Shown: piece by piece, positions 18,932 through 29,161 of the stretch | Position numbering within the stretch: position 1 is the stretch's first letter | How the letters are laid out: the number at the start of each line of letters is the position of its first letter | NCBI RefSeq assembly: GCF_023151555.2 | Contig: NZ_CP100425.1 | Coordinates: 1,426,001 to 1,490,000 of the forward strand | Direction: 5' to 3' | From: Photobacterium sp. CCB-ST2H9 | Lineage (GTDB): Bacteria > Pseudomonadota > Gammaproteobacteria > Enterobacterales > Vibrionaceae | DNA: 64,000 nt | Notes under the pieces: model-generated | What the model was told of the DNA's origin: nothing | The model's input: the letters and a program-made list of their open reading frames with translations, nothing else | Databases searched by the model: none | Position numbers and translations under genes: made by a program

Positions 18932-18943
18932 ATTGTATGCAAT
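18932..18943. promoter_or_regulatory. Putative autoregulatory operator of the GntR gene
   Basis: ATTGTATGCAAT, one mismatch from the perfect palindrome before gcl, in the promoter region of the GntR gene. Confidence 0.55.
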
Positions 18944-19075
18944 TGGAGGTAAAAAGCGAAATAACTTTTCAGAGTAAAATAAATATGAAAAGTAAGTATG
19001 AGTGCCAGCGGAATGTCAATCAGGGAGTGCCATAAACCAGAGGTATAGCACTCCACGGTTCACTGCTGTGGTGGG

Positions 19076-19714
19076 CTATCGGGCCGTCAGATTGTCAGTT
19101 GCGAAAATGTCGGCAAAATGAGGATAAACCTTTGAGGCGGTTTCCTGAATAAATTCAACGGGCATATCATCAAAACAACCGTGATATTTTACATACTCCA
19201 TGTGTTTGCTGCCATCATTTGTCGCGGATTGCAAAATGGCATCATGATGGCCGTCAAATGCCAGCGGCTCAACATTGAACTTGTTACATAATTCTTTGTT
19301 AAACACGGGTGTTGCTTTCACCCATTTTTCATTCAGCAAGACTTCCGCATAGCCATGCAAGGCAAAATAATCGGTACCGAGCCATTCGACGAGCGCTGGC
19401 GTTGATAGGTGGTTGATCACATCAGCCAGTCCCAGGCGGGCCGGGATACCGTGCAAGCGGCAAAGCGCGACCATCAGTGCAGCTTTGGGGATACAATAGG
19501 CCTGGTTGTTTTGCAAACAGTAGCTGGCTTTCAAACTGGGTAAGCCATCCTTGAGTGTGTAGGGATTGTAAACAATCTCATCCCGGACCAGATTATAAAT
19601 GCTGATCGCTTTTTCGACGGGTGTCGAACCTGTGACCTGACGACTGAACGCCTGAATGTCCGGGTGGAAGAAATCAAAGTATTCCGTTGCTGCTAAATGT
19701 GCTGCCGTGCTCAT
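19076..19714 (-). CDS. Transglutaminase-like (cysteine protease fold) protein
   Basis: A 212-residue protein with a transglutaminase-like core. The nucleophile region is NNQAYCIPKAALMVALCR (Cys74) followed by HGIPARLGLADV. The histidine is in YFALHGYAEVLL (His120), and the third position falls in KWVKATPVFN, where the usual Asp is not obvious. There is no signal peptide, so it probably acts in the cytoplasm as a protease or amidase-like enzyme. AAGGA precedes the ATG by about 10 bases. The substrate is unknown and the neighbours give no pathway. Confidence 0.85.
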   Translation of the reverse strand: MSTAAHLAATEYFDFFHPDIQAFSRQVTGSTPVEKAISIYNLVRDEIVYNPYTLKDGLPSLKASYCLQNNQAYCIPKAALMVALCRLHGIPARLGLADVINHLSTPALVEWLGTDYFALHGYAEVLLNEKWVKATPVFNKELCNKFNVEPLAFDGHHDAILQSATNDGSKHMEYVKYHGCFDDMPVEFIQETASKVYPHFADIFATDNLTAR

Positions 19715-19883
19715 TGATCTTGATGTCCTTTCTGTTATTAGACTTTTAGATTAGAGCCTTAACTCTATTGTGGCGAATCCACGCATAGTTTTTTATCTCA
19801 ATGCTTGAACTGATTCACACTCACCACTGCTTGATCTTCGTGGTACCAGATCTGATGATTAAGGTAATCGCGAGGTAAATACC

Positions 19884-20945
19884 ATGGCATTGAAACAGCG
19901 GATGAACCGCACCCTCCAATTATGGCTCAATGATTTGTCGGACCGTGTCTCGACAAATGCAGTGCAATGGCAAGCCGGGCTCGGTGATTTCCTTGAATCC
20001 GGGTTGCCGCCTGCCCCAAGCGATTTGGTGATCGCGACCCTGAATGGTCTGATGGGGGACGGGCTGGCAGAGCGGCGAAGCCGTCTGGCTCAAACGATGG
20101 CATTCAGCAGTCAGATGATGCGCCTGAACCTGGATCCTGTGGCGCTTGCCGGGCAGTTGAAGGCACCTCAGCCGCGACTGGTGATTTGTGTTCATGGCTG
20201 GTGTATGAACGACAGCCAGTGGCAGCGGAAGTCACATGACCACGGAAGAGCGCTGGCTAAGTTTGGTTACACACCTGTTTATCTTCGCTATAACACCGGC
20301 AGGCATGTTTCAATAAACGGGGAAGAGTTTGCGCTGATGCTGGAGCAGCTGGTCGATATCTGGCCCTGTGAAGTGAAAGAGATTGTGTTGATTGCTCACA
20401 GCATGGGCGGGCTTGTCAGTCGCAGTGCCTGTTTTTATGCAAACCGGCATCAGGTGAAATGGATTCAGAAACTGGCCACTTTGATCACATTGGGCACACC
20501 GCACAACGGAGCTCCGCTGGCGCAGATGGCCCATTGGGTTGAAGAGCGTACTGCCGCGGTCCCTTATCTTCAGCCGTTTGCAACACTGGCCAGAATGCGA
20601 AGTGCCGGGAGTAAAGATCTTTGTCATGGGGCGATTCATCATGCGGCCTGGGAACGTCGTGTTCCGGATACAGGACAGCTTCGTCCACCGTTGCCAGATG
20701 GTGTCGCCTGCTTTGCGATCGCTGGCTGTCTTCGCAAGAATGTGCAGGATGCACGAAGCCGCCGGTTAGGTGACGGGCTGGTGCCGGTTGCCAGCGCACT
20801 GGGTGAAGCAACCGAACACCATCTGTCTTTAGAGTTTCCAGTGCAAAATCAATGGGTGTGTGGTGGTATGAATCATATGGGCTTGCTGACCGATCCCGGT
20901 GTTGCCCGTCGGGTGCAAGGCTGGGTGCTTGCTAATAGTCATTAA
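19884..20945 (+). CDS. Alpha/beta hydrolase (PGAP1/lipase-like)
   Basis: A 353-residue alpha/beta hydrolase. The oxyanion region is LVICVHGWCMNDSQW. The nucleophile elbow is AHSMGGLVSRSA (Ser173), with a likely acid in GDGLVPVASALG and a histidine in NHMGLLTDPGV. ITLGTPHNGAPL is characteristic of PGAP1-like and lipase-like serine hydrolases. The first 100 residues form a helical extension. No signal peptide is seen. GAGG precedes the ATG. The natural substrate, probably an ester or lipid, cannot be told. It stands alone between divergent or separate units. Confidence 0.87.
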   Translation: MALKQRMNRTLQLWLNDLSDRVSTNAVQWQAGLGDFLESGLPPAPSDLVIATLNGLMGDGLAERRSRLAQTMAFSSQMMRLNLDPVALAGQLKAPQPRLVICVHGWCMNDSQWQRKSHDHGRALAKFGYTPVYLRYNTGRHVSINGEEFALMLEQLVDIWPCEVKEIVLIAHSMGGLVSRSACFYANRHQVKWIQKLATLITLGTPHNGAPLAQMAHWVEERTAAVPYLQPFATLARMRSAGSKDLCHGAIHHAAWERRVPDTGQLRPPLPDGVACFAIAGCLRKNVQDARSRRLGDGLVPVASALGEATEHHLSLEFPVQNQWVCGGMNHMGLLTDPGVARRVQGWVLANSH

Positions 20946-21092
20946 TACGCATATCGATGAAATCATTTTGTAGTCATGATTGAATCTGTTTATCCATGAA
21001 AAAAAATTGCCGTCATCAGTCATGGAATGATTTGAGTGCCGCAGAGCGAGTGTCTATAAAGCCCTCATCTTAGGTATACAGACGGACACGCC

Positions 21093-21704
21093 ATGGATTT
21101 TGAAGCCATGATTGACACACTGCACACGCAAGGCTGGTGTGTATGGGATGACTTTCTTTCGGTCACTGAAGTGGATGCGTTGTATCAGTGCCTGCCATCT
21201 GAGTGGTCTCAGGCGGGGATCGGACGTCAGGATGATCATGCACTGCTACATACTGTGCGCAGTGACAAGATCCATTGGTTGTCGGAAGATATGGGTCAGC
21301 CGGTCCGGGATTATCTGGAAAAGATGGAAATGATTCGCCAGGCTGCGAACCGATATCTTTATCTGGGGCTGTTCGAATATGAAGCACATTTTGCTAAATA
21401 TGAGCCGGGCGATTTTTATCTGAAGCACCGGGACAGTTTTCGTGGCCGGGCGAACCGTAAACTGACCACTGTTTTCTACCTCAATCCGGAGGACTGGCAA
21501 GAGTCCGATGGGGGGGAACTGGTGATGTATCAGGATGACGACAGTTATTTAACACGACTGACACCCAAAGGGGGGCGGCTGGTGGTGTTCTTATCAGAAG
21601 ATTTCCCGCACGAAGTATTACCCGCGAATCGTCAGCGATTCAGTATTGCTGGCTGGTTCAGGCTCAATGGCGTCAGTCACGGTACGCTGGATATTGCGCT
21701 GTAA
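21093..21704 (+). CDS. 2OG-Fe(II) oxygenase family protein
   Basis: A 203-residue prolyl-4-hydroxylase-like double-stranded beta-helix protein. The iron ligands are His112 and Asp114 in FYLKHRDSF and His173 in DFPHEVLP. The 2-oxoglutarate-binding arginine is in NRQRFSIAGWF. TTVFYLNPEDWQ and DGGELVMYQDD are typical of the SM-20/P4Hc group. It should hydroxylate a protein or small molecule using O2 and 2-oxoglutarate in the cytoplasm. The target is unknown. It lies about 100 bases before a small acidic conserved protein. Confidence 0.9.
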   Translation: MDFEAMIDTLHTQGWCVWDDFLSVTEVDALYQCLPSEWSQAGIGRQDDHALLHTVRSDKIHWLSEDMGQPVRDYLEKMEMIRQAANRYLYLGLFEYEAHFAKYEPGDFYLKHRDSFRGRANRKLTTVFYLNPEDWQESDGGELVMYQDDDSYLTRLTPKGGRLVVFLSEDFPHEVLPANRQRFSIAGWFRLNGVSHGTLDIAL

Positions 21705-21802
21705 ACATCAATCAAGCCTGAGTGCAGAGATCGCAGCATAGAGATCGGCGTCAGGCTCCTGTAGTATGCTTTCTTGATTCTGATTCAACGAAGGATATAT
21801 CC

Positions 21803-22069
21803 ATGCAAGACGACGACATCATGACAGGCGAAATGCTGGTGGAAGCTGTCGAAAACCAGTTGGCCGACGGTAACCCGATCAAGGTGAAAGAGACTTTGAT
21901 GCGTCTGGTGATGACCGGGACTCCAAGAGAAGAAGCGATTGAGATGATTGCTTGCGCCCTGTCTGTCGAAGTATTCGATGTTGCCAAAAACGATGGCGAG
22001 TTCAATCTCAAGCGATACTCAGAGCATCTGGATGCTTTACCTGAGATGCCCTGGGAAGACGACGTTTAA
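21803..22069 (+). CDS. Small acidic conserved protein of unknown function
   Basis: An 88-residue acidic protein starting at the ATG at 21803 (GAAGGA upstream); a longer in-frame extension to 21722 lacks a ribosome site. It is predicted mostly helical (MTGEMLVEAVENQLADG; REEAIEMIACALSVEVFDV) with a WEDD-type C-terminus. No family name is recognised with certainty. A strong terminator follows, so it ends its transcription unit. Confidence 0.75.
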   Translation: MQDDDIMTGEMLVEAVENQLADGNPIKVKETLMRLVMTGTPREEAIEMIACALSVEVFDVAKNDGEFNLKRYSEHLDALPEMPWEDDV

Positions 22070-22093
22070 ATTTCTGTAAAGCCTCGTCATCGT

Positions 22094-22124
22094 ACGCCAC
22101 CTTCGGGTGGCGTTGTTGTTTTTT
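22094..22124 (+). terminator. Intrinsic terminator
   Basis: CGCCACC and GGTGGCG form a stem around a TTCG tetraloop, followed by a T-rich tract ending in six T. Confidence 0.92.
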
Positions 22125-22514
22125 ATCCCGCTTTTCTGCCTTCCTTAGTCAAATATTTCAGTTTTAGCTGGCGCACACCCCAAAATATTGGAATTTTATT
22201 CCGCCTTTTTCTGAACGGCAGCACGACTGCATTTATTTAGGATGTTAATATTATCAGTAAAGTTAAAAATTCTGATTTTGTGGAGTTATTTGGACTTTAA
22301 GGCCAGTTTTTAGTCTTGAATCCAGTGATAGGGCCTGTAATGGGTGCTATTTTTGACCTTTTGTTGTGTGATGTAAGTCATAAACAGGATGAAATGCTGT
22401 ATTGATAGATTTGATTGGTTTCATTTGTTGGTTTTTGGTTAAAAAACGGTGACACATTTCAATTGGATTCCATTATTGTCTTCACAACCTCTGACAAGCA
22501 GCAAGGAAACGAAC
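22125..22514. promoter_or_regulatory. Long leader/promoter region of alanine dehydrogenase
   Basis: About 390 bases without a gene before ald. It contains a CRP-like site at 22367-22382 (TGTGA, 6 bases, TCATA; one mismatch from the ideal) and AT-rich elements near 22185-22205 that could suit an Lrp-type regulator. No riboswitch was recognised. Confidence 0.4.
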
Positions 22515-23630
22515 ATGATTATTGGTGTACCTAAGGAAATTAAAGTTCATGAATACCGCGTGGGTATGGTGCCGGCTTCCGTGAGTGAAGCGGTTGCACA
22601 CGGTCACACGGTCTACGTTGAAACTCAGGCGGGTGTCGGTATCGGTTTCAGCGATCAGGACTACATTGATGCTGGTGCGAAGATTCTGCCAACAGCTGCT
22701 GATGTTTTTGCTGAAGCAGAAATGATTGTGAAGGTAAAAGAGCCTCAGGCTGTTGAGCGTGCAATGCTGCGTGAAGGTCAGATTCTGTTTACTTACCTGC
22801 ACCTGGCACCAGACCCAGAGCAGACACATGATCTGGTGAACAGCAAAGCGGTCTGTATCGCTTACGAAACTGTGACAGATGAAGCTGGCCGTCTGCCACT
22901 GCTGGCACCGATGTCTGAAGTTGCTGGTCGTATGTCAATCCAGGCAGGTGCTTTTGCTCTGGAAAAATCTCGTGGCGGTTGCGGCATGCTGCTGGCCGGT
23001 GTCCCGGGTGTTGAGCCTGCGAAAGTTGTTGTGATCGGCGGTGGTGTTGTTGGTGCAAACGCAGCACAAATGGCTGTTGGTCTGCGTGCAAATGTTGTTG
23101 TGCTGGATCGCAGTATCGATGTTCTGCGTAAACTGGATGCTCAGTTTGAAGGCAAAGTACAGTGTGTTTACTCGACGAAAGACGCGATTGAGAAACACGT
23201 ACTGGAAGCGGATCTGGTCATCGGTGGTGTTCTGGTTGCAGGTGCTGCTGCTCCGAAACTGGTTACCGCTGAAATGGTGAAAAAGATGAAGCCAGGTTCT
23301 GCGATTGTCGACGTTGCGATTGACCAGGGTGGCTGTGTTGAGACTTCTCACGCGACAACTCACAGTGATCCAACCTTTATCGTTGACGATGTGGTTCACT
23401 ACTGTGTTGCGAACATGCCAGGTGCCGTTGCGCGTACTTCAACTTTCGCACTGAACAACGTGACTCTGCCATATATCCTGAAACTGGCAAACAAAGGTTA
23501 TAAAGCAGCGCTGAAAGAAGACAAACATCTGCTGAACGGCCTGAATGTTTACCGTGGTCAAATCACTTGCCACGAAGTGTCTACTGCTCTGGATCTGCCA
23601 TATGTAGATGCCGCAGAAGTACTGGCATAA
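22515..23630 (+). CDS. ald: Alanine dehydrogenase
   Basis: A 371-residue NAD-dependent enzyme interconverting L-alanine with pyruvate and ammonia. The length equals the family norm when started at the ATG at 22515 (AAGGAAAC upstream); the frame is open upstream but unsupported. Lys75 (KVKEPQ) and His96 (TYLHLAP) are the known catalytic positions. [16 protein letters not shown] is the NAD-binding loop, and the [15 protein letters not shown] segment is conserved. It is monocistronic, between two TTCG-loop terminators. The long upstream region suggests regulation by amino-acid or carbon status. Confidence 0.97.
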   Translation: MIIGVPKEIKVHEYRVGMVPASVSEAVAHGHTVYVETQAGVGIGFSDQDYIDAGAKILPTAADVFAEAEMIVKVKEPQAVERAMLREGQILFTYLHLAPDPEQTHDLVNSKAVCIAYETVTDEAGRLPLLAPMSEVAGRMSIQAGAFALEKSRGGCGMLLAGVPGVEPAKVVVIGGGVVGANAAQMAVGLRANVVVLDRSIDVLRKLDAQFEGKVQCVYSTKDAIEKHVLEADLVIGGVLVAGAAAPKLVTAEMVKKMKPGSAIVDVAIDQGGCVETSHATTHSDPTFIVDDVVHYCVANMPGAVARTSTFALNNVTLPYILKLANKGYKAALKEDKHLLNGLNVYRGQITCHEVSTALDLPYVDAAEVLA

Positions 23631-23655
23631 GCTTGCTTTTGAGCGAATGAAACGA

Positions 23656-23682
23656 ATCCCTGCTTCGGCAGGGATTTTTTTT
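23656..23682 (+). terminator. Intrinsic terminator of ald
   Basis: ATCCCTGC and GCAGGGAT form a perfect stem with a TTCG loop, followed by a run of eight T. Confidence 0.95.
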
Positions 23683-24076
23683 GCTTTGTGTTGGTGATGA
23701 ACGCAGCTGAAATTGACCGGGCAGCGAATCTCACAGAATCTCTTCATTTCAACCTCATGTCTCTGCGTTGTTTTATTTGCCTTAAATAAGCTCACTATAT
23801 TCATCATTGCTGGCTATGCAGAGACGCCTTCATGTGAATCACTTTGGTTATGTCTGTCTTCGTGATGATGTGAATGGTGGATTGAGATTCTGTCGGAATA
23901 AATCTGACATCTGATACCGGATAGAAAGTACAGGCAAAGATGGGATAGTGTCGACCTGTCGAAATAATCAGACAAATAAATCCGGCTTTCTATTCAGAAT
24001 GAATGGCGCTGAAGTGAAAAATGGGATCAATCTATCAGGAATGATCATGAAAGCAGGAATTGATATTTCTCTGACA
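23683..24076. other. Intergenic, no gene seen
   Basis: About 390 bases between convergent units. Only chance frames are present; no RNA gene, repeat or element could be supported. Confidence 0.5.
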
Positions 24077-24109
24077 ATGAAAATGGCCTTTATGAGAATA
24101 TAAAGGCCA
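24077..24109 (-). terminator. Terminator of the L,D-transpeptidase-like gene
   Basis: TGGCCTTTAT (24084-24093) and ATAAAGGCCA (24100-24109) form a 10-bp stem. Read on the minus strand it is followed by TTTTCATT. Confidence 0.75.
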
Positions 24110-24136
24110 AGATAAAAGTTGGTCAGATTGTTTAAA

Positions 24137-24793
24137 TCATGCGCGAGCGTAGATAACGCTGCCACCTTTAATTGTATCGATGATTTCTTTGGATAGATTT
24201 TTCGGCAGAGCAGGGCAACCCCAACTGCGTCCTAAATAACCATGACGACGAATGAAGTCTTCCGTTGCATAGGGGGCGCCGTGAACCACAATATAACGGC
24301 GGCGTGCATTATCGTTCTTGCCTTTCGTCAGACCATCCAGGCGCAGTGAGTAACCGTTCCCGCCAAAATAAGTGGTATCTGTGAGAAAGGTGCCCAGTGA
24401 CGTCTGACGTGAATTCACAATGTTTGAGAAGTGTTTGGCAACAACACCACCACTGTTCACACCGTGGGTGACATACGTGTGGAACAGGAGTCGGTTGTTT
24501 TTTAAATCAATGACAAAAAAACGTTTTTCTGTAGAAGGTTTGCTGTAGTCAATAATGGTCAGCAGCTGTTTTTTACGTCCTTTTGTATTGTAATATTCGT
24601 TATATCCATTTTGAAAGACATCGTAATCCAGCTTTCCTTTCAAACCTGCTTCTTCGTACACATGCTGAATTAAAATGTCAGGATTTTTGTTCTGCTGTAT
24701 TTGTTGTTTTACGGGTCCCTGAATTGTGCTGGCTGATGCATATTGCGGGAGATAACAAAAAATTAAAATGAATAGGTAGATGGCTTGTTTCAT
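24137..24793 (-). CDS. L,D-transpeptidase catalytic-domain family protein
   Basis: A 218-residue exported protein. Residues 1-22 are a signal peptide (cleavage near ASAS). The C-terminal half carries YIVVHGAPYATEDFI and the active-site motif GRSWGCPALP with Cys193, as in the murein L,D-transpeptidase catalytic domain family. KRFFVIDLKNNRLLFHTYVTHG is the typical first strand pair. It would act on peptidoglycan stem peptides in the periplasm or bind them; members of this branch are little characterised. It is transcribed alone, with its own terminator. Confidence 0.88.
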   Translation of the reverse strand: MKQAIYLFILIFCYLPQYASASTIQGPVKQQIQQNKNPDILIQHVYEEAGLKGKLDYDVFQNGYNEYYNTKGRKKQLLTIIDYSKPSTEKRFFVIDLKNNRLLFHTYVTHGVNSGGVVAKHFSNIVNSRQTSLGTFLTDTTYFGGNGYSLRLDGLTKGKNDNARRRYIVVHGAPYATEDFIRRHGYLGRSWGCPALPKNLSKEIIDTIKGGSVIYARA

Positions 24794-25203
24794 TTCCTTG
24801 ATTACACTCTTCTAATTCGTTTATGCCAAAGACAAAGCGACTCTACCATAGGATTTGAATTTTTTTAGCCCTCTTATCACTAGTTTTACGTCAAAACTTT
24901 TCAAGCTGTTTTGCGGTTAAATTCTCAAAATTGATACATTTATTAATACAAAACAGTAAATTAAAATATGAACAGTGTTTAATGAAAAATTAAATCCATC
25001 CCTGGTAGTAATATTTCATTTTTAACAAATTACTACCTCTTCCAGGAATAATGTCCTGTTTTGGAAAGAGAAAAGAAGTCGTGACTAGGAAAAAGCAGAA
25101 AAATTATGTGAATGCACTGTTTGTTTGAATTTTGAGCTTAATATCGCATTTTTTTGTTGGCCCAGAACGATTCGGGTTAAAAAATAAACAAATCTTCAGG
25201 CGT
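24794..25203. other. Intergenic; promoter of the L,D-transpeptidase-like gene with an inverted repeat
   Basis: AT-rich, no gene. An inverted repeat lies at 25001-25046 (CCTGG and GGTAGTAAT arms pairing with ATTACTACC and CCAGG around a 16-base loop). It may be an operator, or a hairpin beyond the chitinase terminator. Confidence 0.45.
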
Positions 25204-25230
25204 AAAAAAGCGGGCATGTGTGCCCGCTTT
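25204..25230 (-). terminator. Intrinsic terminator of the chitinase gene
   Basis: AAAGCGGGCA and TGCCCGCTTT form a 10-bp stem with a 4-base loop. The minus strand reads into a run of T. Confidence 0.92.
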
Positions 25231-25252
25231 ATTGAGCAGAATCTTTCTTCGG

Positions 25253-27664
25253 TTACTGGACACTACAAACAGTGTCCCAGCTGCCGTCACTGCCCGGTAC
25301 TGAGTTGGTCCACCATTTTGCCTGATAGACAACACCGTTGTAGATAATCTTGTCTCCGCTTGCCGCATGGCTTGGGTTTCCTTCCCAGTCCGTTTGTGGC
25401 CAGTTCGGGTAAGTGTTGATGCCTGTGGTGACACAGTCACCAGGATTTCCGTCACCACCTCCGGTATCACCACCGCCATTGTTCAGATCAGCCAATGGCA
25501 GCTCCGGATGTTCAAAGGCCAGCGCATAATCTGTGTTATTCACACGGACGGTGTAATTCGCAGGACCTGAGATTGGCAGGAAGTAGTTGAGCGTCAGATC
25601 AAAGCTCTCGTTGTTACCGAGCTGCTTCCAGCTTGGCAGGCTGAAAGAGACACGGTGGAAGCTGCCATCCAGGCCACCCACATTGTCACCACGGCTATGG
25701 CCGGAAGCGATGACTGTGAGATTTGCACCGGATTGATCCGACATATTGTCCGGGGTGGAAGTCGGAATATCGAACTGGAATTCCGTGCCACCCGGCAATG
25801 CCACACCGGTCTTGTTCGTCACAGTCATGGTTGGGTTCAGCGGATAGTTCTGATCACCGACTTTGAAACCGGAAACGCCAACTTCAACATTCACAGCGGA
25901 TGTTGGAATCGCGCCTTCAGCGACGGTATTACCGTAAGGTGTCGCACTGGCAAACTTGTCGTAAATGGCTTTGGTCATGGTGTGACCCATGTGGTATTCA
26001 CCATTGCCTGTCTTACAAGCGTTTTCGCTTTCATCAACTGTGGTGCGGTTACCGTTGGCATCCAGGTTGTAGCAGTTGTAGTCACCTGCCAGTTCCCAGA
26101 ACATGATCCCACCAATGCCCTGATCGACAACATAGTTTGCTTTGGTGTTAATTGACTCTTTATCTTCGGTTGACAGGAAAACTTTCTTCTCGGCGTTCCA
26201 CAACCAAGGTGCGACAGACACGCTGTCGTAATGACGGCTATAGGTACCACGCAGAACATCATCCGGATCGTTGACCGGATCAAGGCCATAAGCCGCCGTA
26301 TAGCTACCATAAATGCCGTTCGCAAGGTTCATGGCATGCCACATTGGGTTGGAGCCTGCACCCATTTCTTTGCCGTTGGCGTCTTTGTCATGCCACATGT
26401 TGTCAATGCCGGTTGCACCAAAGCCACACTTGCTGGTACCGGCGCCGGTTCCTGCAGGGCAGTCACTCTGGTTTGGCAGTTCAGCCCGGCCCCACAGGCC
26501 ATTGGTACCGCCTGTGACCCCTTGCCAGCCACGGGTATAGTAAGGTACACCAATGTTAATCCGGCCAGCAGGCATAGAGCCACGGAAGTAATGGTATGCC
26601 CAGTCGGTATTCAGATAACCGGTCTTCTTGTACTGTGCCGTACCATAGACATTCCCCGCCTGGAGTTCAGCATCCAGACCACTGTCGTACAGTGAAGCAT
26701 TGTGACCGACAAATTCGTTCCACGCACCGTGCAGGTCGTAGCTCATGATGTTGACATAGTCGAGGTATTTGGTAACCGCCATGGTCTCCATGCCGCGCAG
26801 CAGATAGCCGGATGAAGGCGCTGCGATCGTCAGCATGTAGTGATGGCCATCCTGAGCACTGGCCTGGTCAAGTTTCTCACGCAGTACTTTCATCAGCTCA
26901 TGATAGGACTTCATCAGGTGAGGGCGCATTGCATCAGAATAAGCGAAGTCATCCGGGTTACCGGCACCTTGCATGCTGGTAGGATATTCATAGTCAATAT
27001 CCAGACCATCAAACTTGTACTGACGCATCATCGCAACAGCTGAGTCAGCGAAGGTCTGGATACCCTGATGATTGATGCTGCCGTCAGCGTTTGTGGTCAT
27101 GGTATAGAAACCACCGTCTGCAACCCGGTTCCCGTTATCATCAAAGTGACCGCCCGTTTCAGCCCATCCGCCGATGGAAATCAGCGTTTTGACACCATGT
27201 TTAATTTTGGCTGTTGCCAAGGCACCGAAGTGGCCTTTAAAACCCAGCGCCGGGTCAATTTCGACCTCTGGCCATTCTTTACCGACTGCCGGGTTATTGG
27301 GATCGTTGACATTACCGACATTCACTTTGCCGTCAGAACCAATACTGACAAAGGCATAGTTAATGTGCGTCAGGTTTTCCCATGGGATATCGCTGACGAG
27401 GTAGCTGTTTTGCGGATCACCGCTGCTGCGCCAGCTGGTGAAGTAACCAATAACGCGTCGCGCATGGTCGGCGCCCATCTTTTCGCGGCCGTCCTGATCA
27501 TACACAGTACAGTAGGGGACTGTGACACCCGGCGTCTGGTATAAACCATCCGGACGACAATTTGTTGCAGCCTGCGTCTGGAAACTCAGCATACAGGCTG
27601 CACTGAGAGCAGCCAGCGCAAAGCCATGCTTCGCATGCTTGCGCTTTTGTTTCATCGTTAACAT
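25253..27664 (-). CDS. Secreted GH18 chitinase with C-terminal chitin-binding module
   Basis: An 803-residue secreted endochitinase. Residues 1-32 are a signal peptide (cleavage after TQA). The GH18 barrel spans about 68-560, with [24 protein letters not shown], the catalytic [10 protein letters not shown] (acid Glu226), [12 protein letters not shown] and [14 protein letters not shown] beta-sandwich of about 150 residues follows (from about 590), then a Gly/Asp linker ([14 protein letters not shown]) and a CBM5/12 module with YPNWPQTDW and YQAKWW at the C-terminus. It hydrolyses chitin outside the cell, as is common in marine Vibrionaceae. AAGGA lies 7 bases before the ATG at 27664; an ATG three codons later is also possible. 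It is monocistronic. Confidence 0.96.
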   Translation of the reverse strand: MLTMKQKRKHAKHGFALAALSAACMLSFQTQAATNCRPDGLYQTPGVTVPYCTVYDQDGREKMGADHARRVIGYFTSWRSSGDPQNSYLVSDIPWENLTHINYAFVSIGSDGKVNVGNVNDPNNPAVGKEWPEVEIDPALGFKGHFGALATAKIKHGVKTLISIGGWAETGGHFDDNGNRVADGGFYTMTTNADGSINHQGIQTFADSAVAMMRQYKFDGLDIDYEYPTSMQGAGNPDDFAYSDAMRPHLMKSYHELMKVLREKLDQASAQDGHHYMLTIAAPSSGYLLRGMETMAVTKYLDYVNIMSYDLHGAWNEFVGHNASLYDSGLDAELQAGNVYGTAQYKKTGYLNTDWAYHYFRGSMPAGRINIGVPYYTRGWQGVTGGTNGLWGRAELPNQSDCPAGTGAGTSKCGFGATGIDNMWHDKDANGKEMGAGSNPMWHAMNLANGIYGSYTAAYGLDPVNDPDDVLRGTYSRHYDSVSVAPWLWNAEKKVFLSTEDKESINTKANYVVDQGIGGIMFWELAGDYNCYNLDANGNRTTVDESENACKTGNGEYHMGHTMTKAIYDKFASATPYGNTVAEGAIPTSAVNVEVGVSGFKVGDQNYPLNPTMTVTNKTGVALPGGTEFQFDIPTSTPDNMSDQSGANLTVIASGHSRGDNVGGLDGSFHRVSFSLPSWKQLGNNESFDLTLNYFLPISGPANYTVRVNNTDYALAFEHPELPLADLNNGGGDTGGGDGNPGDCVTTGINTYPNWPQTDWEGNPSHAASGDKIIYNGVVYQAKWWTNSVPGSDGSWDTVCSVQ

Positions 27665-27969
27665 CTATGGTTCCTTAACAAAAAATTAAAAAATAAAATA
27701 AGTGACAGACTTATGTTTAGTCGTGAAATAACTATAGGTTTTTTCTTGTTATTCCGAGTTTAATTGTTCGGATATTGGTCAATGATCACACAAATTTGGC
27801 CAGATTCTGTAACATATTCACCATTACTTTGCGTGGGCAAACAAATTGTCTGGTTGGTTTTTAGGCAGAAATAAGCTGTTTGATCAGGGAATTAGGAATG
27901 CTTCATGTATACAAAATGTTATGGTGTCGGTTATAACTGCTGACTTCTTCGGGCTGATTAGGAATGAAT
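27665..27969. promoter_or_regulatory. Divergent promoter region, chitinase / TSUP permease
   Basis: AT-rich, about 305 bases, no gene. It carries a TGTATACA at 27906-27913, matching the core of the glyoxylate operators. One such 8-mer is expected by chance in a window of this size. Confidence 0.4.
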
Positions 27970-28728
27970 ATGGATATCACATTGTTCCACGCGTCACTGT
28001 TACTCTTCACAGGGTTTCTTGCCGGTATCATCAATACCCTGGCTGGTGGCGGGTCGAACCTGACGCTGCCTGCATTGATGGTGATGGGGATGCCTGCTGA
28101 AGTGGCAAATGCGACCAACCGGTTAGGTGTCGTTTTACAGGCAATCACGGCCGTTTTCGGATTCCGCCGGCATGGAAAACTGGAGTTCAGCGATGCAGGG
28201 CCAATCATACTTCCCACGGTCATTGGCGGGTTGATTGGAGCCGGTGCTGCTGCATATGCTCCTTCTGAGTGGATCAAGCCTTTGCTGTTGGGCACGATGC
28301 TGCTGATGGCGCTGATCATTTTGGTGAAGCCGAGTGTGGTTGCACCTGAGCCCGGGACCATTGCCAGGAAAGTGGCAGAAACGCCAAGCTCCTGGTGGGG
28401 ATTGGGGATTGCGGGTTTTTACGGCGGGTTTGTCCAGGCGGGAGTCGGTTTTGTGCTTCTAGCTGCGCTTGCCGGAACGCTGCGCTACGATCTGGTCAGA
28501 GCGAACGCACTGAAGATGCTGTGTACATTGATGTTCACGATTGTCGCTCTGGCTTTGTTTATTTATGAAGGACTGGTTTTGTGGCTTCCCGGGCTTGTAC
28601 TTGCGGCAGGAACAATTCTCGGAACTCACCTTGCTGTGAAGTTTGCGATTCATGCCAGTGCGAAAACATTGAAGTGGTTTTTATTTTTAATGACGCTCAG
28701 CGGCTGTATTGCAGCAATGCTAAATTAA
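27970..28728 (+). CDS. TSUP-family (TauE/SafE) membrane permease
   Basis: A protein of about 252 residues with seven to eight membrane helices, of the sulfite exporter TauE/SafE (TSUP) family. The family signature is FLAGIINTLAGGGSNLTLPAL, repeated in weaker form as GFYGGFVQAGVGFVLLAAL in the second half, as expected from the internal duplication. AGGA is placed 7 bases before the ATG at 27970 but only 1 base before the ATG at 27964, so 27970 is preferred. Relatives export or take up sulfonates, sulfite or organic anions; the substrate here is unknown. It is a single gene. Confidence 0.88.
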   Translation: MDITLFHASLLLFTGFLAGIINTLAGGGSNLTLPALMVMGMPAEVANATNRLGVVLQAITAVFGFRRHGKLEFSDAGPIILPTVIGGLIGAGAAAYAPSEWIKPLLLGTMLLMALIILVKPSVVAPEPGTIARKVAETPSSWWGLGIAGFYGGFVQAGVGFVLLAALAGTLRYDLVRANALKMLCTLMFTIVALALFIYEGLVLWLPGLVLAAGTILGTHLAVKFAIHASAKTLKWFLFLMTLSGCIAAMLN

Positions 28729-29161
28729 AATTTCTGGTTAATTTATTTAATTTTATTTGTTAATAAAATTAACAATAATATATTGAAATTTACTCTTCTC
28801 ATTGCAAATGCATTGAACTGAATATTATTCAACGCATTACACATTTACTCTGTTTTTCTGATTTAAAAACCGTGATTAGCCATACTTTAAATATGGTTAA
28901 TTGCGATTTTTTTGTCTGAATGGTCACACTTTAAGCAAGATTTCAAATGCTAGATCTAATGTTTCATTTTTAGTGAGTGTTAACTCAGAAGTGAAAGTGG
29001 CAAAATATTTCAAATGTAACAATCTGTGAGGAGGTGTGTCCGACGCTGGGTGTGGCGTACGAATAAGCCTGATCGTTTGGTTAACCAGTGAGCGTTTATA
29101 AAGCGTACCACTGATTAGTCAGGGGGTTACCTTATTAGACTCCGGACGCAGCAACTGCGTA
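28729..29161. other. Long AT-rich region upstream of cyo
   Basis: No gene seen. It holds an AT-rich inverted repeat at 28757-28775 (TTGTTAAT and ATTAACAA around 3 bases). A small ACGCAG/CTGCGT hairpin (29146-29160) lies just before the FNR box. The GC-richer part from about 29030 could be an untranslated leader or a small RNA. Confidence 0.4.

Noticed and set aside
22125..22514. Glycine or other riboswitch before ald
   Set aside because: The known conserved core elements of the glycine aptamer are not recognisable; only protein-site-like motifs were seen.
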